A DNA stretch of 15,337 nt from Flavobacteriaceae bacterium (GTDB lineage: Bacteria > Bacteroidota > Bacteroidia > Flavobacteriales > Flavobacteriaceae): assembly GCA_013001365.1 (NCBI GenBank), contig JABDMQ010000082.1, forward strand, positions 1-15,337, read 5' to 3'. Of the stretch, positions 1 through 6,005 are shown piece after piece (within the stretch, counting starts at the first letter, position 1; each line of letters starts with the position of its first letter). The notes under the pieces were generated by a model. That model made no database searches, was not told the DNA's origin, and saw nothing but the letters and a program-made list of their open reading frames with translations. Position numbers and translations under genes: made by a program.

Positions 1-678
1 AATGGTTGTGGCAATTGCAGCTCCTTCGACACCAAAAGCAGGAATAGGACCAAATCCAAAAATGAAAATAGGATCTAGAATTATATTCAAACCATTAGAA
101 AGCACTAAAGTCCACATAGCAATTGAAGCGTCCCCTGCCCCGCGAAATATTGCATTTATCAAAAATAATAGCATAATAGTTGCATTACCTCCCAATAAAA
201 CCTGCGTATAACCATAGCCTTCTGCGATAAGATCTGGCTCTGCTCCCATCAACGCAAGGATTTCCTTTGGATAAACAATCCCAATTATGCTTACAAGAAT
301 TGATACAGTTATTCCTAAGATTATAGCTTGCACTGCGGCTTTCGAAGCCCCAGTCAAGTCTTTTTCACCAACACGGCGTGCTACGACTGCAGTTGCTGCC
401 ATACTCAATCCTATCGCGACGGCATAAACCAAGGTAATTACCGATTCTGTAAGACCAATTGTAGCTACAGCATTAACACTTACTTGGGAAACATAAAAAA
501 TATCGACTATGGCGAATATGGACTCCATTATCATCTCCAAAATCATTGGAATAGATAACATGAATACCGCTCGTCTGATACTACCTGATGTAAATTCTTG
601 TTCTTTACCAGTTATCGCAATCTTAAAATACTTCCAGAGCTGTGCGATCGACAGTTTATTTGTTTCGGTTGGATTCAT
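1..678 (-). CDS. MATE family multidrug efflux transporter, 3' end outside window
   Basis: This is the first 226 codons of a MATE (multidrug and toxic compound extrusion) transporter, read on the minus strand and cut by the window's left edge. MATE proteins are inner-membrane antiporters that export organic cations and drugs in exchange for Na+ or H+. The translation starts MNPTETNKLS. The first helix (about residues 36-62) carries the family pattern SIPMILEMIMESIF followed by VDIFYVS. Later come the loop ARRVGEKD (100-107), RGAGDA (179-184) and NIILDPIFIFGFG (198-210), all typical of MATE proteins. About half of a usual 440-460 residue protein is visible. The start is the ATG at 678; residues 1-35 form a somewhat long cytoplasmic lead. 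The gene is divergent from the SLC12-like gene at 823. The family is clear; the substrate cannot be read from the sequence. Confidence 0.93.
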   Translation of the reverse strand, partial: MNPTETNKLSIAQLWKYFKIAITGKEQEFTSGSIRRAVFMLSIPMILEMIMESIFAIVDIFYVSQVSVNAVATIGLTESVITLVYAVAIGLSMAATAVVARRVGEKDLTGASKAAVQAIILGITVSILVSIIGIVYPKEILALMGAEPDLIAEGYGYTQVLLGGNATIMLLFLINAIFRGAGDASIAMWTLVLSNGLNIILDPIFIFGFGPIPAFGVEGAAIATTI

Positions 679-686
679 ACCTATGA

Positions 687-715
687 GCAAGATAGTATAT
701 CTTTTAGTATCAAAA
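687..715 (-). promoter_or_regulatory. possible promoter of the MATE gene
   Basis: On the minus strand TTTTG (715-711) and TATCTTGC (694-687) lie 16 bases apart, 8 bases before the ATG. This resembles TTTG / TAnnTTTG with one T missing from the second box and a short spacer. It is a weak match. Confidence 0.25.
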
Positions 716-795
716 GAAGAATAGGGGATCTTACTAAGTGCATTAAGAAAATGAGCTAACACCCTTATTAACTAGTAGATTACAAGAAAGAATCC

Positions 796-803
796 TATCT
801 TTA
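796..803 (+). promoter_or_regulatory. possible -7 box for the SLC12-like gene
   Basis: TATCTTTA at 796-803 matches TAnnTTTG except for the last base and lies 19 bases before the ATG at 823. No TTG was found at the expected distance upstream. The 144-base divergent gap (679-822) otherwise shows no gene or strong hairpin. Confidence 0.3.
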
Positions 804-822
804 TAAGAACTGATCCTAATCC

Positions 823-3054
823 ATGATCAAAGATTCAACCAAACAAAAGCCTCATAAATTCGGCACTTTTCTCGGGGTCTATACACCTAGTATCCTTACT
901 ATTCTAGGACTCATCATGTATTTAAGATTTGGGTGGGTAGTAGGTAATGTTGGCCTAATAAATACAATATTTATTGTGCTCATGGCAAGTTCGATAACAT
1001 TTATAACTGGACTGAGCGCCTCGGCAATAGCAACTAATATTAAAGTAGGTGTTGGAGGTGAGTACTACATGATCTCACGGAGTTTAGGCCTTGAACCTGG
1101 AGGTGCCATAGGTATTCCTTTATATCTCTGTCGTACTTTAAGCGTTACCTTTTATTGTTATGGACTATCGGAAGCCATTCTTGTTCTTTGGCCAAATACC
1201 TATGAAGCTTTACCGACATATGCCTTGCAAGGTTTGACTGTTTTCTTCATCATATTAGTGACAGCTTTGTCAGGTAAGAGTGCCAAGCTTGTTCTTAAAT
1301 CCCAGATTCCTATAATGATCATTGTCGGTATGTCGATATTGGCATTATTTTTTGGTGTCGTTACAAACGATATGCAATCGCCAATAGTAGAAGCCTCTTA
1401 TTCAAGTGCACCGGAAGGATTCTGGTATGTGTTTGCAGTCTTCTTTCCTGCAGTAACTGGATTTACAGCTGGCATCGGATTGAGTGGTGACTTAAAAGAT
1501 CCTCAGAAATCAATCCCTCGCGGAACCTTAGGCGCTGTAATTTCAGGTGCGCTTATTTACCTTTTCATACCATTGATACTTTCGGTAACTACGATCTTGA
1601 CATTACAACAAATGGCAGACCCTAATGCTGGTGTGACGGTTTGGACGCGAATTGCCATTCTAGGTCCTTGGCTGATCTATCCAGCCGTTTGGGGCGCTGT
1701 GTTGTCTTCAGCTTTTGGAAGCATACTTGGTGGACCAAGAATCCTTCAAGCCTTATCTATGGATGGCCTTATGCCAAAATTCCTAGCTAAACTCTCACCG
1801 TCAGGACAGCCAACCATTGCAACCTGGATCAGCGGTATCATTGCAATAAGTGCTGTATTCCTTGGAGGATTGAATACCATTGCACAATACGTTTCGGTCC
1901 TTTTCTTGACGCTGTATGTTGCTGTTAATGTAAGTGCAGCACTTGAACAATTAATAAGAGAACCTTCTTATAGACCAAAGATACATGTCCCTTGGTTCGT
2001 ATCGCTAATAGGTGCATTAGCAGCCATGTTGGTCATGTGGCTTATAAACCCCTTGGCTTTTGCTTTCGCCATTGGATTGGAAGGGCTAATTCTTATTTAC
2101 CTATTGAACAGGAAAATGGAACAACAATGGGGCGACGCTGCAACTGGTGTATGGATGCATTTAAGTCGGTTTGCTTTGTTAAGACTCAATGCAAAGAAGA
2201 TTACGGAACGCAATTGGCGACCTATTATCTTATTGTTCGTACATAATTTAAAGGAGCGAATGAATCTTGTTCGATTTGCAGTTATGTTAGGACAAAATAG
2301 TGGTGTTCTAACGATTTCGAGGCTATTGACACCAGAAGACAAGGACGAGTTACCTAATCGAAACGAGATCGCTTTCAAGATGCAACGAGACTTGGCATCT
2401 GCTGGCATGCAAGCCCTCACAGAAGTTAACGTTGTGAATGACCTTAAAAGAGGAATCTACAATGTATCCACTTCACACGGGACGGCAGGAATGAAGACCA
2501 ATACCGTTTTATTTGGGTGGTCTAGCGATCAAAAAGGGAAAAAGGAAGAACTACAATTGATAAACGACTTAGCAGCTACTGGGAAAAACATAGTTGTCCT
2601 GAGTATCAAGAAGGCCTTCAGCAGAAAAGCTAATAAGATTATTGACATTTGGTGGGGAGGCAGAGATAGCAATGGTGACCTTATGTTGCTGCTTGCCTAT
2701 TTAATTCAGCTAAATAATAAATGGAAGAAATCCAGTATCAATATTATCTCGGTGGCGAATACCAAAGAAGAAATGCGTCATTTACAGCAGCATATAAAAT
2801 TCTCCATAAAAGAAGCACGAATTCAAGCCACAGTAGAAGTCATCCTTAAGAATGAAAAAGAGGTACTAAGCCGATTACTAGAAAAAAGCAAGAACAGTGA
2901 TTTAGTTTTCACCGGATTGGCGCGCCATCTTGAAGATATACCAAACCGGATAAAGAACATCGATCAAATAATAAAATCATTGAATGCCGTGGCCTTTGTT
3001 CAAAACAATGGCATGAATTGGGAACTTCCTAATATCTTTGGACAAGAAATTTAA
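823..3054 (+). CDS. cation-chloride cotransporter-like (SLC12/APC superfamily) permease
   Basis: A 743-residue membrane protein resembling the animal Na-K-Cl and K-Cl cotransporters (SLC12). Residues about 18-430 form the APC-fold transport core with roughly 12 hydrophobic helices. Signatures seen: GVYTPSILTILG followed by MYLRFGWVVG (helix 1, about 18-41), GVGGEYYMISRSLG (76-89), and FPAVTGFTAG then SGDLKDPQKSIPRGTL (208-236), the last being almost diagnostic of cation-chloride cotransporters. Tyr111 in FYCYG lies where animal NKCC has its K+-coordinating helix-3 tyrosine (inferred alignment). Residues about 465-743 are a soluble domain starting NWRPIILLFVHN, as in the SLC12 C-terminal regulatory domain. 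Family knowledge suggests coupled movement of Cl- with Na+ or K+, but bacterial members are often labelled only 'amino acid permease', so the substrate remains open. The alpha/beta hydrolase starts 60 bases downstream. Confidence 0.88.
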   Translation: MIKDSTKQKPHKFGTFLGVYTPSILTILGLIMYLRFGWVVGNVGLINTIFIVLMASSITFITGLSASAIATNIKVGVGGEYYMISRSLGLEPGGAIGIPLYLCRTLSVTFYCYGLSEAILVLWPNTYEALPTYALQGLTVFFIILVTALSGKSAKLVLKSQIPIMIIVGMSILALFFGVVTNDMQSPIVEASYSSAPEGFWYVFAVFFPAVTGFTAGIGLSGDLKDPQKSIPRGTLGAVISGALIYLFIPLILSVTTILTLQQMADPNAGVTVWTRIAILGPWLIYPAVWGAVLSSAFGSILGGPRILQALSMDGLMPKFLAKLSPSGQPTIATWISGIIAISAVFLGGLNTIAQYVSVLFLTLYVAVNVSAALEQLIREPSYRPKIHVPWFVSLIGALAAMLVMWLINPLAFAFAIGLEGLILIYLLNRKMEQQWGDAATGVWMHLSRFALLRLNAKKITERNWRPIILLFVHNLKERMNLVRFAVMLGQNSGVLTISRLLTPEDKDELPNRNEIAFKMQRDLASAGMQALTEVNVVNDLKRGIYNVSTSHGTAGMKTNTVLFGWSSDQKGKKEELQLINDLAATGKNIVVLSIKKAFSRKANKIIDIWWGGRDSNGDLMLLLAYLIQLNNKWKKSSINIISVANTKEEMRHLQQHIKFSIKEARIQATVEVILKNEKEVLSRLLEKSKNSDLVFTGLARHLEDIPNRIKNIDQIIKSLNAVAFVQNNGMNWELPNIFGQEI

Positions 3055-3114
3055 AGTTTTCTATACATTCTTTAATTAAAATCAAAAGTTTAAAAACGTC
3101 AAAATTCATCAAAA

Positions 3115-3957
3115 ATGACCAAAAAAAACCTCGTTTTAAGCAAAAAAGAAGCAAAACCTATCATTTTTGATGCATTTTACCAAAAAACAGGATTAGGAAA
3201 ACCTTTGGTTATTTTCTGCCATGGCTATAAAGGATTCAAGGATTGGGGTGCTTGGGATTTAGTTGCTAATGCTTTTATGGAAGCAGGTTGTTTTTTCGTC
3301 AAATTCAATTTTTCACATAATGGCGGAACCTTGGAGCAACCTTTCGATTTCCCAGACCTGAACGCATTCGCAGAAAACAACTATTCAAAAGAGTTAGAGG
3401 ACCTAGAAAATATTTTGAACCATATTTTATCAACAGAAGAGTACCAGAACGAGCTAGATTCAAAAAATATCTCGTTGATTGGTCATTCACGTGGAGGTGG
3501 AATAGTTACCATTAAGGCTGCCGAAGATTCTCGAATTACAAAAGTAATTACTTGGGCAGGTATAAGCAGTCTTGATCGTTTCGATGGATTTGATTTGGAG
3601 GCCTGGAAACGGGAAGGCGTTGTCCATGTATTGAACGGTCGTACCAAACAACAGATGCCTCATAACTTTCAATTCTATAAAGATTATATCAACAATGAGG
3701 TGCGATTAAATATAAAGAAGGCTGTCCAAAGACTGGAAATTCCGCATCTTATCATTCATGCCAAAGACGATCAAGCAGTGGCATTTTCCGAGGCAGAATC
3801 ACTTCACTCATGGAATACAAGAAGTGAACTGAAAACGATAACCAAAAGCAATCATGTTTTTAATTGCAGACATCCTTGGACCGAGGATTTCCTTCCTGAG
3901 CAACTCAAACAAGTCGTTGATTCAAGTATTAGCTTAGTGAACGATCTTCCATACTGA
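3115..3957 (+). CDS. alpha/beta fold hydrolase
   Basis: A 280-residue alpha/beta hydrolase without signal peptide or membrane segment, so probably cytoplasmic. The oxyanion-loop sequence FCHGYKGFKDWG lies at about 34-45. The nucleophile elbow GHSRGG is at 123-128, making Ser125 the nucleophile. HAKDDQAV at about 215-222 supplies the acid (Asp218 or Asp219), and SNHVF supplies His247. Order and spacing form a complete catalytic triad, so an active serine hydrolase (esterase, acylase or similar) is likely; the substrate is not readable. The length is usual for a single-domain member. It lies 60 bases after the SLC12-like gene on the same strand and may be cotranscribed, although the AT-rich gap (3055-3114) could also hold a promoter. 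The ATG at 3115 follows an A-rich stretch, as is common in Bacteroidota. Confidence 0.88.
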   Translation: MTKKNLVLSKKEAKPIIFDAFYQKTGLGKPLVIFCHGYKGFKDWGAWDLVANAFMEAGCFFVKFNFSHNGGTLEQPFDFPDLNAFAENNYSKELEDLENILNHILSTEEYQNELDSKNISLIGHSRGGGIVTIKAAEDSRITKVITWAGISSLDRFDGFDLEAWKREGVVHVLNGRTKQQMPHNFQFYKDYINNEVRLNIKKAVQRLEIPHLIIHAKDDQAVAFSEAESLHSWNTRSELKTITKSNHVFNCRHPWTEDFLPEQLKQVVDSSISLVNDLPY

Positions 3958-3990
3958 GTCTAGATCCAATTCCCTCAAGAAAAGATCGTT
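3940..3990. repeat. 9-bp inverted repeat spanning the hydrolase stop codon
   Basis: AACGATCTT (3940-3948) and AAGATCGTT (3982-3990) are perfect reverse complements 33 bases apart, with the stop codon TGA (3955-3957) in the loop. No T-run follows, so this is not a typical intrinsic terminator. The loop is long and chance is possible. Confidence 0.3.
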
Positions 3991-4111
3991 AGGAAACAAC
4001 TGGAATCCAATGAATGATAACAGTTCGAATTTTGCAACTCCTTTACGAATAATAACTAATGAATGTTTATCGTAGTCCATGAACATTAATCTCTGGGAAT
4101 TTTGTATCTTA

Positions 4112-4134
4112 TAGTATTGTTGCCCGCAATACTA
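4112..4134. promoter_or_regulatory. hairpin/palindrome upstream of the slipin gene
   Basis: TAGTATTG (4112-4119) and CAATACTA (4127-4134) form a perfect 8-bp inverted repeat around a 7-base centre, 35 bases before the slipin ATG. It could be an operator for a dimeric regulator or a 5'-leader hairpin. No T-run follows on either strand, so it is not an obvious terminator. The rest of the 212-base gap (3958-4169) shows no convincing gene. Confidence 0.45.
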
Positions 4135-4169
4135 CAACTGGATTTAACATGCTGTAAAAATGTATCATC

Positions 4170-4949
4170 ATGAATCCACCATTAGTACTGACCATCATTT
4201 TCATACTGTTCCTCCTATCCGGTATTAGAATAATTTATGAATACAAACGAGCACTTAAGTTCCGGTTTGGCAGCTATGTCAAGACCCTTAACCCTGGTTT
4301 TCGTTGGATAATTCCATTGGTTGAGACCATTCAAGTAGTTGATATTCGTGTAATCACCATTAATATAATTTCGCAAGAAGTCATGACAGAAGATAATGTA
4401 CCATGTAGTATCGATGGTGTTGTTTTCTTCAAGATAAATGACCCTGAAAAAGCAGTATTAGAGGTTGAGGAGTTCAAGTTTGCTATTACTCAGCTATCGC
4501 AAGCTGCCCTACGTGATGTTTGTGGTAAAGTTGAACTTGATACCATTCTTTCCAAACGAGAGGAAATGGGCAAGAACATCAAGAGTATTGTCGAACAGGA
4601 AACACATCAATGGGGCATCGAGATCATGGATGTGAAGATCAAGGACATCCAATTACCCGAAAACATGAGACGTATGATGGCGAATCAGGCCGAAGCTGAA
4701 CGTTCACGTCGTGCACGAATAATTCTTGCCGAAGCTGAAGAGCAAGCTGCAGGGAAGTTACTTGATGCAGGTAGAATGATCGATCAATCTCCTTCAGCAA
4801 TTAAACTTAGGCTTTATCAGACCTTGAGCAATATAGCAGCAGAAAAGAATTCGACTATCCTGTTCCCTTTCCCTGAAGAAGTCCTACCTCGTGGAACCAA
4901 GAAAGAAGGATCACTTCAAATCGAAAAAAAGAAGAAAAAGAAAAAATAA
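4170..4949 (+). CDS. slipin / stomatin-like SPFH domain membrane protein
   Basis: A 259-residue protein of the SPFH (stomatin/prohibitin/flotillin/HflK) family, slipin branch. One N-terminal hydrophobic segment (about 5-23) anchors it in the membrane. The SPFH domain follows: EYKRALKFRFG (24-34), LNPGFRWIIP (40-49), QEVMTEDNVPCSIDGVVFFKI (69-89), and the coiled-coil region with AALRDVCGKVELDTILSKRE (112-131), GIEIMDVKIKDIQLPE (149-164) and the Ala/Glu-rich AEAERSRRARIILAEAEEQAAGK stretch in two parts (174-196). These proteins form large oligomeric cages on membranes and influence membrane protein quality and microdomains; the exact role here is unknown. An NfeD partner, often encoded next to slipins, is absent from the window. 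The C-terminus is unusual: it ends in seven consecutive lysines (253-259), encoded by an A-rich tract running into the stop codon. Confidence 0.92.
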   Translation: MNPPLVLTIIFILFLLSGIRIIYEYKRALKFRFGSYVKTLNPGFRWIIPLVETIQVVDIRVITINIISQEVMTEDNVPCSIDGVVFFKINDPEKAVLEVEEFKFAITQLSQAALRDVCGKVELDTILSKREEMGKNIKSIVEQETHQWGIEIMDVKIKDIQLPENMRRMMANQAEAERSRRARIILAEAEEQAAGKLLDAGRMIDQSPSAIKLRLYQTLSNIAAEKNSTILFPFPEEVLPRGTKKEGSLQIEKKKKKKK

Positions 4950-4966
4950 AGGTTCGTACTATAAAA

Positions 4967-4984
4967 GGGGAGCTTGCGCTCCCC
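4967..4984 (-). terminator. strong GC-rich hairpin with minus-strand terminator polarity
   Basis: A 7-bp perfect stem, GGGGAGC (4967-4973) with GCTCCCC (4978-4984), and a 4-base loop. Read on the minus strand the loop is GCAA, a GNRA tetraloop, and the stem is followed by TTTT (4966-4963). Read on the plus strand AAAA precedes the stem and no T-run follows. It lies 17 bases after the slipin stop, so it may still end or protect the slipin mRNA. The rest of the 305-base gap (4950-5254) is AT-rich with only doubtful short ORFs. Confidence 0.5.
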
Positions 4985-5185
4985 CGATACAGCCTAGCGA
5001 ATTGCTATTAATCAAAATAAATAAGACGATTCGGGATCACAAGGCTGCGTATCATATAGCTGTTTAAATTAATTATTTGATGTTGATGACATACTAGGAC
5101 TGCATGTGTTATGAATACTATGAAAATACGAATTTTCACAACAAATAAATCATTATTTGGCATAATTATTAACAAGGTTTTAAAC

Positions 5186-5201
5186 ATAGTCATCAGACTA
5201 T
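5186..5201. repeat. short palindrome upstream of the SRAP gene
   Basis: ATAGTC (5186-5191) and GACTAT (5196-5201) form a 6-bp inverted repeat with a 4-base centre, ending 18 bases before the candidate -33 box of the SRAP gene. Its position suits an operator, but six pairs in AT-rich DNA can arise by chance. Confidence 0.25.
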
Positions 5202-5219
5202 CAGTTAATAACAAAACTG

Positions 5220-5250
5220 TTTCTTAACGAAAGGATATTTCTTAATTTTA
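5220..5250 (+). promoter_or_regulatory. possible promoter of the SRAP gene
   Basis: TTTC (5220-5223), a 19-base spacer and TAATTTTA (5243-5250) resemble TTTG-N19-TAnnTTTG with one mismatch in each box. The second box ends only 4 bases before the ATG at 5255, which would place transcription start at or next to the start codon. Confidence 0.35.
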
Positions 5251-5254
5251 TGCT

Positions 5255-5992
5255 ATGTGTTATCAAACAAGGCAAGAACGACAAGCCAAGGACCTAGAGC
5301 TTCGTTATAGAGTTAAGCTGGTCAATGAAGAATATAGGAATCTCTTCAATCAACCATCTTATCATTTAAATGGATTTTCGCATCCAAACATGCTTGTTAT
5401 ACCACAGGACCAACAAGACGTTTTGGCACCAGGGGTCTGGGGAATCGTTCCTGATGATCGCAAACCTGATGAAGTAAAGGCATATTATAAAGAAGCGGTT
5501 CGTTATGGTGCCGGTCTTAATGCCCAAAGTGAAAAACTATTCAACCATTTCATTTATAGAAATGTCGCCTTGACCCAACGCTGTATCATACCCGTGACTG
5601 GCTTTTTTGAACCTCATACGCATCAGAAGAAGAAATTTCCATTTTACATCCATCGCAAGGACAATGAAACAATTTCATTGGCTGGTATCTATACAGTTAT
5701 TGGAACCTATATTACTTTTACGATATTGACCAAAAAGGCTTCACCATTAATTGAGAAAGTTCATAACTTAAAAAAAAGACAGCCAGTAATCCTTAATGAA
5801 TCCCATGAAATGGATTGGTTGAATTCCAGTAACAGCCAAAGTGATGTATTGGACCTCATCTCTAGTCCTTATGGCGATGAGGAACTGGAAACCTACCCAA
5901 TTAGTAAAGATCTCTATAGCCGAAGCATTGACAGCAATCGTGAAGATATCGTGAAACGCGTTGATTATCCAGAATTAGGGTTGTTCGTTTAA
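5255..5992 (+). CDS. yedK: SRAP domain protein (YedK/HMCES), abasic-site DNA-protein crosslinker
   Basis: A 245-residue SOS response-associated peptidase (SRAP) family protein. After removal of Met1, Cys2 becomes the N-terminal residue that, in E. coli YedK and human HMCES, forms a stable thiazolidine crosslink with abasic sites in single-stranded DNA. Matching conserved residues are Asn89 in AGLNAQSE, Glu119 in GFFEPH and His170 in VHNLKKRQPVIL. The requirement for Cys at position 2 fixes the start at the ATG at 5255; an ATG five bases earlier is out of frame. Also typical are GVWGIVP (60-66) and RCIIPVTGFFEP (109-120). It acts in the cytoplasm at replication-associated abasic lesions and by family is also an autoproteolytic protein. 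It converges on the CcsBA gene with 13 bases between stop codons. No LexA-type operator was recognised. Confidence 0.93.
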   Translation: MCYQTRQERQAKDLELRYRVKLVNEEYRNLFNQPSYHLNGFSHPNMLVIPQDQQDVLAPGVWGIVPDDRKPDEVKAYYKEAVRYGAGLNAQSEKLFNHFIYRNVALTQRCIIPVTGFFEPHTHQKKKFPFYIHRKDNETISLAGIYTVIGTYITFTILTKKASPLIEKVHNLKKRQPVILNESHEMDWLNSSNSQSDVLDLISSPYGDEELETYPISKDLYSRSIDSNREDIVKRVDYPELGLFV

Positions 5993-6005
5993 TGTAAATC
6001 CTATT

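Noticed and set aside
2097..2420. 107-codon minus-strand ORF inside the SLC12-like gene
   Set aside because: It lies wholly in the antisense of a clearly coding frame and its translation is low in recognisable structure; a shadow frame.
5008..5214. 68-codon minus-strand ORF in the slipin-SRAP gap
   Set aside because: It opens with TTG, has no TAnnTTTG box upstream, and its translation shows no recognisable domain. The minus-strand hairpin beyond its end is the only support, so the signal is reported as a possible RNA, not a protein.
5111..5227. 38-codon plus-strand ORF starting MNTMKIRIF
   Set aside because: It overlaps the candidate SRAP promoter, has no promoter of its own, and is of a length expected by chance in AT-rich DNA.
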